A stretch of 64,000 bases of DNA, from assembly GCA_037045145.1 (NCBI GenBank), contig JBAOIA010000011.1, positions 62,001 through 126,000 on the forward strand, given 5' to 3'. Position 1 is the stretch's first letter. Each line of letters opens with the position of its first letter. The stretch comes from Bacteroidia bacterium (GTDB lineage: Bacteria > Bacteroidota > Bacteroidia > AKYH767-A > OLB10). Below are positions 44,142 through 51,969 of this stretch, piece by piece. The notes beneath the pieces were generated by a model. That model was not told the DNA's origin and searched no databases. It was given only the letters and a program-made list of their open reading frames with translations. The position numbers and the translations under genes are program-made.

Positions 44142-44149
44142 TACCTTTG
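44142..44149 (+). promoter_or_regulatory. -7 element for the DUF4920-waaA operon
   Basis: TACCTTTG, a perfect match, lies 19 bases before the ATG at 44169. No clear TTG -33 element is seen. Confidence 0.55.
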
Positions 44150-44168
44150 CAATTCAAAATTCAATTAC

Positions 44169-44627
44169 ATGCGTACAATTATATTAGTTGCTTTTGCAAC
44201 AATGATGAGTCTGACATTGATGGCTCAGGATAAAAAAGTTTCTCATTTCGGAAAAAAAATCACTGAAGAGAATGCACAACCAGCTTCTGTTGTTGACAGA
44301 ATGTTAACTACAAAAGATACCGTGAATGTTAAAATTCAGGGGAAAATTACAAGTGTTTGTCAGAAAAAAGGCTGCTGGATGATGATGGAAACCGCTGATG
44401 GCAATACCATGCGAGTGCGTTTTAAAGATTATGAATTTTTTGTGCCTAAAGATTGTGCCGGGAAAACTGCTGTTATTGAAGGAATAGCTTTTAATGATGT
44501 AACCTCTGTTGCAGAGTTGAAACATTATGCTGAAGATGCCAATAAACCAAAAGAAGAAATAGAGAAAATTACCCAACCTGAAAAAAAGCCTGCATTTGAA
44601 GCAGAAGGAGTAATAATTTATGAATAA
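44169..44627 (+). CDS. DUF4920 exported protein
   Basis: This 152-residue protein has a signal peptide (LVAFATMMSLTLMAQ) and an OB-like DUF4920 domain: VNVKIQGKITSVCQKKGCWM with a conserved Cys pair, MRVRFKDYEFFVPKDCAGK and AVIEGIAF. The Cys pair hints at metal or redox binding. Function is unknown. It overlaps the following cytochrome gene by 8 bases, so the two are translated together. Confidence 0.82.
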   Translation: MRTIILVAFATMMSLTLMAQDKKVSHFGKKITEENAQPASVVDRMLTTKDTVNVKIQGKITSVCQKKGCWMMMETADGNTMRVRFKDYEFFVPKDCAGKTAVIEGIAFNDVTSVAELKHYAEDANKPKEEIEKITQPEKKPAFEAEGVIIYE

Positions 44628-45066
44628 AATATTTGTCATAGCAGGAATCATGTTCTTGCTGTATGTATCATCCTATCAATACAAAACAGTATGGACAAAT
44701 GCTGCGTTTGCAGATACTACCGATATTAATCCCAATAAAAGCAGTGAGCTTTCGTTACTGATGCGAGAGATGTACAACCATGCTGCCGAAGCACGCAAGG
44801 CAGTAAGCGAACAGCGGACAGTTTCTTATCCAAAAACATTTTTAAACATCAATACAGCAAAGCCAACTGATGATAAAACAAAAAATGAGTATTACACAAC
44901 GTTTGCCGACTTATATCTTCAGACTTTGGAAGGTTATGAAAATTCAACCAATGCAAACAGAGTTAAAAGTTTCAATAATGTTGTAAATGCATGTCTGGCT
45001 TGTCATAGCAGTCATTGTCCGGGACCGGTACCAAAAATTAAACGACTATTAATTCCTCTTGATTAA
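44620..45066 (+). CDS. Membrane-anchored mono-haem c-type cytochrome
   Basis: This 148-residue protein has an N-terminal hydrophobic anchor (residues 4-20) and one haem c site CLACH at 125-129, close to the C-terminus and followed by SSHCPGP. Preceding helices (SELSLLMREMYNHAAEARKA, YYTTFADLYLQTLEGYE) form a four-helix-bundle-like domain similar to cytochrome c prime. Overlaps the DUF4920 gene by 8 bases, and the next gene begins one base after it. The electron partners are unknown. Confidence 0.82.
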   Translation: MNKIFVIAGIMFLLYVSSYQYKTVWTNAAFADTTDINPNKSSELSLLMREMYNHAAEARKAVSEQRTVSYPKTFLNINTAKPTDDKTKNEYYTTFADLYLQTLEGYENSTNANRVKSFNNVVNACLACHSSHCPGPVPKIKRLLIPLD

Positions 45067-45067
45067 A

Positions 45068-45823
45068 ATGCAGATTAGAGTTTTTTTATTTGCCGTACTG
45101 ATTTCGTTTTCTTCACTACAGACTACAGCACAGGCATTGGTACGTGATTCTGCCATTCTCATCCCATTTTTTGGTGTGGGAGGAGAATTTCATTTACCGG
45201 GTGGTGATATGAAAGAACGCTTTGGTGCTGATTATGGAGTGCAAAGCGTTTTTGGTATTAAGACACCAAAGAATTTTCTTTATAGTATTCAAGGTGGATT
45301 TTTTTTCGGCAATAAAATCAATCAACCCGGATTACTTGCAGGTATTGCATCTAGTTATGGAACAATAATTGGTAGCGATGGCCGCACAGCAGATGTCAGA
45401 CTTTTTGAAAGAGGATATCACATCAGTGCACAGGCAGGAAAAGTGTTTGCATTCAAAAAACCAAATCCAAACAGTGGCATCTGGATTAGTGCAGGTGCAG
45501 GATTTATGCAACATAAAATCAGAATAGAAACCATTGGAAACACCGTAAAGGAGCTTTCTAAAAAATACAAAAAAGGGTATGACAGACTTACCAACGGAAT
45601 TATTGTTGAAGAATTTGTTGGATATGTTTATTACGGAAATAAAAAGCTGATTAACTTTTATGCAGGATTTAATTTTATTCAGGGATTTACACAAGGGCGC
45701 AGAGACTATCAGTTTGATACTATGAAAGCCGATGATCAAAGTCGTGTTGATTTGTTATTTGGTTTTAAAGCCGGTTGGATAATTCCCTTCTATACCAATC
45801 CTGATAAATATTATTACTATTAA
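45068..45823 (+). CDS. Predicted outer-membrane protein, unknown function
   Basis: This is a 251-residue exported protein with signal peptide MQIRVFLFAVLISFSSLQTTAQ, followed by strands such as LLAGIASSYGTIIGS and SGIWISAGAGFMQHKIRI and a barrel-like end LLFGFKAGWIIPFY. It looks like an outer-membrane barrel; no family recognised. ATG 45068 follows the cytochrome stop by one base (a TTG at 45059 would overlap). waaA starts 2 bases after its stop, so it may serve envelope assembly. Confidence 0.68.
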   Translation: MQIRVFLFAVLISFSSLQTTAQALVRDSAILIPFFGVGGEFHLPGGDMKERFGADYGVQSVFGIKTPKNFLYSIQGGFFFGNKINQPGLLAGIASSYGTIIGSDGRTADVRLFERGYHISAQAGKVFAFKKPNPNSGIWISAGAGFMQHKIRIETIGNTVKELSKKYKKGYDRLTNGIIVEEFVGYVYYGNKKLINFYAGFNFIQGFTQGRRDYQFDTMKADDQSRVDLLFGFKAGWIIPFYTNPDKYYYY

Positions 45824-45825
45824 TC

Positions 45826-47061
45826 ATGTTGCTGCTTTATTCCATAGGAATAAGACTCTATCATTTAGCAGCAGCACTTGCTTCACCTTTTAATGCTAAA
45901 GCAAAAGCTTTTACTGAGGGTCGAAGAAATTTATTTCAAAAAGTACAGCAAGAACTACAAAACGAATCTGCCAAACGCATTTGGTTTCATTGTTCTTCTT
46001 ATGGTGAATATGAGCAAGGTAAGCCTGTTTTGCAACAAATAAAAAAATTGTTTCCGCAATACAAAATTGTGCTTTCCTTTTTCTCTCCATCAGGATACAA
46101 GCAGGGTGCTAAAGAAAAATTGGCTGATTATGTTTTTTACTTACCCTGTGATAGCATCAGTAATGCACGTAAATGGTTGGATTGTATAAATCCAAACATG
46201 GCAATATTTGTTAAATACGATTACTGGTTTCGCTATATGAGTGAGTTGAGCAAGCGAAGTATTCCATTTATCTACATCTCTGCTGTGTTTAGAGCTAATC
46301 AATTTTTTTTCAAATGGTATGGAGGCACATTTATTAAAGAATTCAAAAAAGTAACCCGATTTTTTGTTCAGAACAATACCTCACTCCATATTTTAAATCA
46401 AAAAGGAATAACCCGGGTTGAAGTGAGTGGCGATACTCGTTTTGACAGGGTAATTCAATTGCCGGGATTGGAATTTATGGATGAAAAAATTGAAAGTTTT
46501 ATTGCAGCAAAAAAAATAATTGTGGCAGGCAGCACCTGGCCGGAAGACCATCATTTACTGGCAGATTATTGTAATTCCACAGAAGTAAAACTGATATTGG
46601 CACCACATGAAATACATGAAAGTTCTTACAAAGATTTTATTGCTGCATGTAAAAAAAATGTAGCGTGTTATAGCAAGGCTACAGAAAATGAATTATTAAA
46701 AGCCGATGTGCTGATTATAGATAAAATTGGCATGCTTTCTAAATTATATCGTTTTGCAACAATAACCTACATAGGTGGAGGCTTTGGTAAAGGAATACAC
46801 AACACACTGGAAGCAGCTGTATATGGCAAGCCTGTAATTTTTGGTCCTAATTTTCAAAAATTTGAAGAAGCTAAACAGTTGCTTGAGTCGGGAGGTGCAT
46901 TTACAATCAGCAACTCTAGAGAATTGAAAACTATTTTTGATGATTTATTAAACAACAATAAAAAGCTGGAGCAAGTCGGTGAAATCTGTCAAAATGTTGT
47001 GAAATCCAATGCTGGCGCTACAATGATTATCACCAATTGGCTTCAAAACCATCTACATTAA
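45826..47061 (+). CDS. waaA: 3-deoxy-D-manno-octulosonic acid (Kdo) transferase
   Basis: This 411-residue GT30 enzyme adds Kdo to the lipid A precursor on the inner face of the inner membrane. It shows the N-terminal membrane anchor, FHCSSYGEYEQGKPVL (conserved acceptor-site Glu), IFVKYDYWFRY, AGSTWPEDHHLL, LAPHEIHES and TYIGGGFGKGIHNTLEAAVYG. Length is normal. Last gene of the DUF4920-cytochrome-OMP-waaA operon. Confidence 0.95.
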   Translation: MLLLYSIGIRLYHLAAALASPFNAKAKAFTEGRRNLFQKVQQELQNESAKRIWFHCSSYGEYEQGKPVLQQIKKLFPQYKIVLSFFSPSGYKQGAKEKLADYVFYLPCDSISNARKWLDCINPNMAIFVKYDYWFRYMSELSKRSIPFIYISAVFRANQFFFKWYGGTFIKEFKKVTRFFVQNNTSLHILNQKGITRVEVSGDTRFDRVIQLPGLEFMDEKIESFIAAKKIIVAGSTWPEDHHLLADYCNSTEVKLILAPHEIHESSYKDFIAACKKNVACYSKATENELLKADVLIIDKIGMLSKLYRFATITYIGGGFGKGIHNTLEAAVYGKPVIFGPNFQKFEEAKQLLESGGAFTISNSRELKTIFDDLLNNNKKLEQVGEICQNVVKSNAGATMIITNWLQNHLH

Positions 47062-47103
47062 GGGAAATTTCTACAAATTGTTTTTACATTTGAAAGGGAA
47101 TAC

Positions 47104-47111
47104 TACTTTTG
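47104..47111 (+). promoter_or_regulatory. -7 element for tRNA-Met
   Basis: TACTTTTG lies 14 bases ahead of the tRNA 5' end, with a TTG at 47078-47080 (23-base spacer). Confidence 0.55.
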
Positions 47112-47125
47112 CAGCCTCAAAATCA

Positions 47126-47199
47126 GGCGAGGTAGCTCAGGTGGTTAGAGCGCAGGATTCATAACCCTGAGGTCGGGGGTTCAATTCCCCCCTTCGCTA
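47126..47199 (+). tRNA. tRNA-Met (CAT), elongator type
   Basis: A 74-base cloverleaf: acceptor GGCGAGG with CTTCGCT (G1-U72 and G6-U67 wobbles), D-arm GCTC/GAGC, anticodon loop TTCATAA with CAT at 47160-47162, T-arm GGGGG TTCAATT CCCCC, discriminator A. CCA is not encoded. The anticodon stem CAGGA/CCCTG has an A-C mismatch next to the loop. It lacks the GGG/CCC anticodon-stem run of initiators, so it is elongator Met; an Ile (lysidine-modified CAT) identity is possible but less likely. Own promoter and terminator. Confidence 0.92.
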
Positions 47200-47205
47200 C
47201 AAGAA

Positions 47206-47244
47206 GAGGCTGTCATGATTTATTACGACAGCCTCATTTTTTTT
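47206..47244 (+). terminator. Intrinsic terminator of tRNA-Met
   Basis: A perfect 9-bp stem GAGGCTGTC/GACAGCCTC with a 12-base loop is followed by eight T. Confidence 0.88.
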
Positions 47245-47265
47245 GAAACCTAAATTAATAGAAAA

Positions 47266-47709
47266 TCAAATCTGACCTTTATACCTTGGATCAAAATCCA
47301 CCATCCATTCAATGCCGTATTTATCTCTGAACATACCAAAATAAGAACCCCAAGGACTGTCTTCCAACGGACATTCTATTTTTCCTCCGGCAGATAAACC
47401 ATTAAATAACTTATCTGCTTCTTCTTTGTTCTCTGTACTAATAGAAATTTTACTTCTGGTTTCATTTTCATTGTGTTTTCCCATTGACTCAGGCGTATCG
47501 CTTGCCATTAAAACATCGGTTTTACCTATTGGTAGCGCAATATGCATAATTTTATTCGCCTCCTTTTCCGACATTGGAAAATCAGGGTTTGAAGGCATGT
47601 CTTTGAAACGGACTATTGTTACAAACTCACCGCCAAAAACTGATTTGTAAAAGTTGAATGCCTCTTCGGCATTACCATTGAAATGAATGTAAGGATTGAT
47701 ACTTGCCAT
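47266..47709 (-). CDS. VOC-superfamily (PhnB-like) protein
   Basis: This 147-residue vicinal-oxygen-chelate protein begins INPYIHFNGNAEEAFNFYKSVFG, the typical PhnB/3-demethylubiquinone-methyltransferase-like opening, and ends DSPWGSYFGMFRDKYGIEWMV. Such proteins share the glyoxalase fold; enzymatic activity is mostly unproven. Monocistronic. Confidence 0.88.
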   Translation of the reverse strand: MASINPYIHFNGNAEEAFNFYKSVFGGEFVTIVRFKDMPSNPDFPMSEKEANKIMHIALPIGKTDVLMASDTPESMGKHNENETRSKISISTENKEEADKLFNGLSAGGKIECPLEDSPWGSYFGMFRDKYGIEWMVDFDPRYKGQI

Positions 47710-47845
47710 TTATTTTGATTTTAATGTGTTTATATTATTAGAAATTTGCTTTAGAAAATTATTTTTTCAATCAAAGTTGAATTACAATGAATGTCTCTTC
47801 TAACAATTTTCTAAGCCGTTATTTAATTTCAACTGCTATGTAGCT

Positions 47846-48382
47846 TCAATTATTCTTTATGCTGATTCTTTTAAAGAACCCATTCATAACTTTAACTGTA
47901 TCGGTAGGAGAATTAAAATTGATGGCATTAAATGAAAACATTCCCTCTGCCGTACTGTCTGTAACATTGATGGTATTGAAAGTTAAGTTGGCAGTACTTG
48001 CAATGTAGGTAACAGAAGTTGAATTTTTGACAAATGTTGCCTGTGCATTACTGACAGTTCCTATGCTCAGTGAACCGGAATAAATTATAGTTAGTGAACC
48101 TAAATCTGATGATCCTGAAACAAAAAATGCACCATTTGCATACTTACTGGTGATGGTATTAAATACAGCCTTAAAAGTATCGGCATCAACCATTGCAGTC
48201 ATAGTTGCCTGACAAAGTGGACATGGTCCGCCACAGTCAATATCTGTTTCGCCCTGATTCATGATGCCATCATCACAAGTGGCAGCAACTTGTGGCTCAT
48301 TATCTGTTTCTGCTTCCTGCTTCTGACATGCAGAAAGCATTAAAGTAGCAATAAGTATAAGAATATAGCTTGCTGTTTTCAC
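47846..48382 (-). CDS. Lipoprotein with DxDCGGPC motif, unknown function
   Basis: This is a 178-residue lipoprotein with lipobox Cys at 19 (LMLSAC). A cysteine-rich segment CDDGIMNQGETDIDCGGPCPLC (residues about 36-57, here named by its ends) is a known module in Bacteroidota surface proteins. The rest is a beta-rich adhesin-like domain (GSLTIIYSGSLSIGT, STSVTYIASTANLTFN). Start is GTG; an in-frame stop lies just upstream. A TATTTTTG sequence overlaps the start codon (48382-48389), which is hard to reconcile with translation from this GTG. Confidence 0.65.
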   Translation of the reverse strand: MKTASYILILIATLMLSACQKQEAETDNEPQVAATCDDGIMNQGETDIDCGGPCPLCQATMTAMVDADTFKAVFNTITSKYANGAFFVSGSSDLGSLTIIYSGSLSIGTVSNAQATFVKNSTSVTYIASTANLTFNTINVTDSTAEGMFSFNAINFNSPTDTVKVMNGFFKRISIKNN

Positions 48383-48412
48383 AAAAATAATTTAGCATAA
48401 AAATAAATAAAT

Positions 48413-49531
48413 TTATTGTACAACCGTGTTCTTCAGAAAATCAACCATTTTTCGTGCTGTTTTTTCTGATGCCCCAGCCATGCCCAACTTAGCTTCCAAC
48501 TCATCATAACCTGCAAGGATGTTGCCTCTATACTTTTCGTCTTCGAGCAACAATTTCATTTCTGCAGTCAGTGTTTTTTCATTCATGTCGTCCTGAATGA
48601 GCTCCTTTACCAACATGCGGTCAAGTATAAGATTTACTAAAGAAATGTATTTCACCTTAACTAATTGCCGCGCTATAAGGTATGAAAAACGGTTGCCTTT
48701 ATAACATACAATTTCAGGTACTTTAAACAATGCTGTTTCCAATGTGGCTGTGCCACTGGTAACCAATGCAGCATAAGCCTGCTGCAAAATATCGTAGGTG
48801 TGGCCATGTATAATGGCAATATTCTTTCCGGAAATTGTCTGATAAAAGGAATCAGGAATGTTGGGTGCTGCTGCAATTACAGGACTAAAATTTTTAAATG
48901 CTGAAACAGCTTTCAACATCACAGGAAGCATTTCTTTTATTTCCTGCATACGGCTGCCCGGCAACAGTGCAATAATTTTTTTGTCATTATCCAACTGCGA
49001 CAATGCCTTAGCCGGTTGATGTTTTATTTTTTCAATCTCATCCAGCAATGGATGTCCGGTAAACTCAACTTCATAATTAAACTTCTTATAAAAATCTCTT
49101 TCAAATGGCAATATCACAAACATCTTGTCCACATCGCGTTTAATTTTGTGTACACGCGATTGTTTCCATGCCCAAATCTGAGGAGATATGTAATAAAATA
49201 CTTTTACACCTTGCTGTTTCAGAAACTCTGCAATCCGCATGTTGAATCCCGGATAGTCAACAAGAATTACCACATCAGGTTTAAAGGTTAGAATATCCTT
49301 TTTACAGGCTTCTAGGTTTTTAAAAATAGTTCGTAAGTTTTTTATCACTTCCACAAATCCCATAAATGCCAGCTCGCGGTAGTGTTTAACCACTTCTACT
49401 CCTGCAGCCTGCATTTTATCACCACCCCATCCACGCAAAACAGCATCTGTATCATATTTACGTAGTTGTAATACCAGATTGGATGCATGCAAATCGCCCG
49501 AAGCTTCACCGGCAATGATGTAGTAGCGCAT
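48413..49531 (-). CDS. lpxB: Lipid-A-disaccharide synthase
   Basis: This 372-residue GT19 enzyme joins UDP-diacylglucosamine and lipid X to form the lipid A disaccharide. Motifs: YYIIAGEASGDLHASNLV at the N-terminus, GWGGDKMQAAGVE, VILVDYPGFNMRIA, YYISPQIWAWKQSRVHKI, LPGSRMQEIKEMLPVML and VTSGTATLETAL. It starts 5 bases after a small membrane protein gene in the surE-lpxB cluster. Confidence 0.96.
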   Translation of the reverse strand: MRYYIIAGEASGDLHASNLVLQLRKYDTDAVLRGWGGDKMQAAGVEVVKHYRELAFMGFVEVIKNLRTIFKNLEACKKDILTFKPDVVILVDYPGFNMRIAEFLKQQGVKVFYYISPQIWAWKQSRVHKIKRDVDKMFVILPFERDFYKKFNYEVEFTGHPLLDEIEKIKHQPAKALSQLDNDKKIIALLPGSRMQEIKEMLPVMLKAVSAFKNFSPVIAAAPNIPDSFYQTISGKNIAIIHGHTYDILQQAYAALVTSGTATLETALFKVPEIVCYKGNRFSYLIARQLVKVKYISLVNLILDRMLVKELIQDDMNEKTLTAEMKLLLEDEKYRGNILAGYDELEAKLGMAGASEKTARKMVDFLKNTVVQ

Positions 49532-49536
49532 CGGTA

Positions 49537-49824
49537 TCAGAAAAATTTAAGATAAACAATGTAAAATCCATAAATGAATGTTGCAGCAATGACTCCGCGC
49601 GATCCGTTCAATTTACCAAATTTATCAAACACAAAGAATAATGCCAGGTTAGCAAGCAAACTTAAGCTGATAGCTGCTGCAAGTGTATTGTTTGCCACCA
49701 GAGTGTTGTAAAAGCCGGTAAAATTCATTTGACGGAATAGTCCAATATAATAGAGATAAAAACCAATTAACGGTGCAAGAAGGCCACCAATAAATCCTGT
49801 TATAAACTTATCTTTACTAAACAT
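49537..49824 (-). CDS. Small membrane protein, unknown function
   Basis: This 95-residue protein has three predicted helices (FITGFIGGLLAPLIGFYLYY, a middle helix around residue 50, and VIAATFIYGFYIVYLKFF). No family recognised. It lies between surE and lpxB with gaps of 2 and 5 bases, so it is co-transcribed with them. Confidence 0.72.
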   Translation of the reverse strand: MFSKDKFITGFIGGLLAPLIGFYLYYIGLFRQMNFTGFYNTLVANNTLAAAISLSLLANLALFFVFDKFGKLNGSRGVIAATFIYGFYIVYLKFF

Positions 49825-49826
49825 GA

Positions 49827-50111
49827 TTATGATTTTTTAATAAGATAAAATACAAATAAGGCAAAAATAAAAACACTAAACATCCATCCACGGGCAAAGT
49901 GTTGTTTTTGAAAGTTAACCATCATTATTCGTAAAAAAACAAGCTGCAGTGCAAACACTATAAAATACAATCGTGGAAATGCCAGATAATCCTTTAGTGC
50001 AGATGTTGCAATTAACACTTCGGTGCGACTGATAAGCAGCCATGCAAGCACTGACACAATCAAAGCCAACAGTGCGCCTATATGAAATGTGTCAGGAATT
50101 TTCTTAAACAT
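49827..50111 (-). CDS. Small membrane protein, unknown function
   Basis: This 94-residue protein has three hydrophobic helices (GALLALIVSVLAWLLI, FPRLYFIVFALQLVFLRIMM, WMFSVFIFALFVFYLI). It overlaps the end of surE by 8 bases and is followed after 2 bases by another small membrane protein. No family recognised. Confidence 0.7.
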   Translation of the reverse strand: MFKKIPDTFHIGALLALIVSVLAWLLISRTEVLIATSALKDYLAFPRLYFIVFALQLVFLRIMMVNFQKQHFARGWMFSVFIFALFVFYLIKKS

Positions 50112-50874
50112 TCCAATGCAACTTGTTTAATATGGGAATGGCATGATGCGCTGTAAAGTCAAATTCAACAGGCACAACAGAAACATATCCATTTGCCAAC
50201 GCCCATTCATCGGTATCTTCTCCTAAATCGGGATTGAGAAACTTTCCGGTGAGCCAATAGTATTTTTGTTGCGCAGGATCCAATCTTTCATCAAACTCTT
50301 CCTTCCATTTTGCCATTGCCTGCCGGCAGATTTTTAATCCTTTCATTTCTTTAAGCGGAAGGTAAGGAATATTTACATTTAGCAACAGTTCGCGCCAGGG
50401 GCCGCCCTGCAACACCGCACGTGTAACAACACCTGCATAATGACGTGCTGCTGAGAAGTCAGCATCAAACTTATAGTTTAATAAGGAAAATCCAATGCTT
50501 GGAATACCTTCTATAGCACCCTCCATTGCGGCAGACATGGTTCCTGAATAAATAACGTTGATGGAAGAGTTGCTTCCGTGATTGATTCCACTTACACAAA
50601 TATCGGGCTTGCGATTTAAAATTTTATTGACCGCCAGTTTTACACAATCAACGGGTGTACCGCTGCATTGCCAGGCGTCAATTCCTTTAAACACATCTAC
50701 TTTATGCAAACGTAACGGATTGTGAATAGTTATGGCATGACCCATGCCCGACTGTGGACTATCCGGTGCAACAACAACCACATGGCCTATTTCGCGCATG
50801 GCCTCCACTAAAGCATGTATGCCATTTGCTGTAATACCATCATCATTGGTAACTAAAATTGTTGGTTTCGACAT
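50104..50874 (-). CDS. surE: 5'/3'-nucleotidase SurE
   Basis: This 256-residue metal-dependent phosphatase acts on nucleoside monophosphates. Motifs: ILVTNDDGITANGIHAL (metal-binding Asp pair), VVVAPDSPQSGMGHAITI, VSGINHGSN and YSGTMSAAMEGAIEG. It is the first gene of surE, two small membrane genes and lpxB. A -7 element (TATCTTCG) lies four bases before the ATG, predicting a leaderless mRNA. Confidence 0.95.
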   Translation of the reverse strand: MSKPTILVTNDDGITANGIHALVEAMREIGHVVVVAPDSPQSGMGHAITIHNPLRLHKVDVFKGIDAWQCSGTPVDCVKLAVNKILNRKPDICVSGINHGSNSSINVIYSGTMSAAMEGAIEGIPSIGFSLLNYKFDADFSAARHYAGVVTRAVLQGGPWRELLLNVNIPYLPLKEMKGLKICRQAMAKWKEEFDERLDPAQQKYYWLTGKFLNPDLGEDTDEWALANGYVSVVPVEFDFTAHHAIPILNKLHWNV

Positions 50875-50878
50875 GCTG

Positions 50879-50886
50879 CGAAGATA
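50879..50886 (-). promoter_or_regulatory. -7 element abutting the surE start
   Basis: The minus strand reads TATCTTCG (one base off consensus), ending four bases before ATG 50874. Confidence 0.45.
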
Positions 50887-51042
50887 ACAGTATTTTACTT
50901 GCTTTTGACCCTCAGTTGTTTAGTTGTTTTTGGGGGGCCGTATTAATCTTACGCTTATGTGTATAAGTCTATGATAACTCTAATATGTTCTCTATTGACT
51001 TTTGCAATTTTCCTTTATATTATTGAGAGATAAATATAATTT

Positions 51043-51969
51043 ATGAATCATCTCATTCGCTACTTTTTTTTAATAGCTGTCTTTGGCTTGTCTGCCTGTA
51101 AAAAGGAAGAGAATAATAATGTCACTCCCGAAAAAGATATTGAGAAATTTTTCAGTGAGACAGGTGCTCCTGTACAACAATTTTCTTTTTCGTCTGCTGC
51201 CAACATCAACCAAACAACTGCAGCAGGAAATACTTTTATGATTTCTGCCGGAAGTTTCACCAAAACAGATGGTAGTGCAATAAGTGGAAATATTGATATA
51301 AAGCTACGGGAATGTGTAAGCAAGCGTGACATTATTCTTTCAAATCTGACTACACAATCTGGAAATAAATTTCTAACAACAGGTGGTATTTTTTATCTTG
51401 CAGCTTACCAAAACAATGTTGCATTAAGTTTGTCCAACGGCAAAACCATCAACTACTTTCTCAATTCTTCTTTCGGTAACGGACAGATGCTGCATCGTTA
51501 TTACAGCAGTTCTTTACCTCTTGAAAATAAAAGTAATGATGTTTCATGGACAGCTGATGCCGACACTCAAATGATAAATCTGTTAACCTCTTCCAGTCAA
51601 GCGCACTATGCCTATGTAATGAAAAATACAGGTTGGCAAAACGCAGCAGAACCGGTTTTCAGCAATAGTAACAGAAAAAAAATAACTATTGACACCGGTA
51701 CGGATTATGAAACTTCAAATACTGCCGTTTTTGTTTCTGTTGATGGCAGCAATACCATTTGTAAAGCCAAATCTGTTACACTAGGTGTTTGGGAAGTAGA
51801 AAACTTTCCTTTAAATCTACATGCAACGGTGGTGGCATTGGCGAAAGTCAATGATAATTACTTCTTTTCAAAATCATCGGTACTTGTCAGCACTGATGTA
51901 TCTGTACCTTTAGTAATGAATTCCATTACCTTATCCGCATTAAAAACAGAATTAGAGCAACTGCCTTAA
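51043..51969 (+). CDS. Lipoprotein, unknown function
   Basis: This 308-residue lipoprotein has a lipobox Cys at 19 (FGLSAC). The body is beta-rich (GNTFMISAGSFTKTDGSAIS, GNIDIKLRECVSKRDIILS, ENFPLNLHATVVALAKVND) with Ser/Asn-rich strands as in Bacteroidota surface proteins. No domain recognised. Its TAA overlaps the convergent pyrG stop by sharing TTAA (51966-51969). Confidence 0.68.
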   Translation: MNHLIRYFFLIAVFGLSACKKEENNNVTPEKDIEKFFSETGAPVQQFSFSSAANINQTTAAGNTFMISAGSFTKTDGSAISGNIDIKLRECVSKRDIILSNLTTQSGNKFLTTGGIFYLAAYQNNVALSLSNGKTINYFLNSSFGNGQMLHRYYSSSLPLENKSNDVSWTADADTQMINLLTSSSQAHYAYVMKNTGWQNAAEPVFSNSNRKKITIDTGTDYETSNTAVFVSVDGSNTICKAKSVTLGVWEVENFPLNLHATVVALAKVNDNYFFSKSSVLVSTDVSVPLVMNSITLSALKTELEQLP

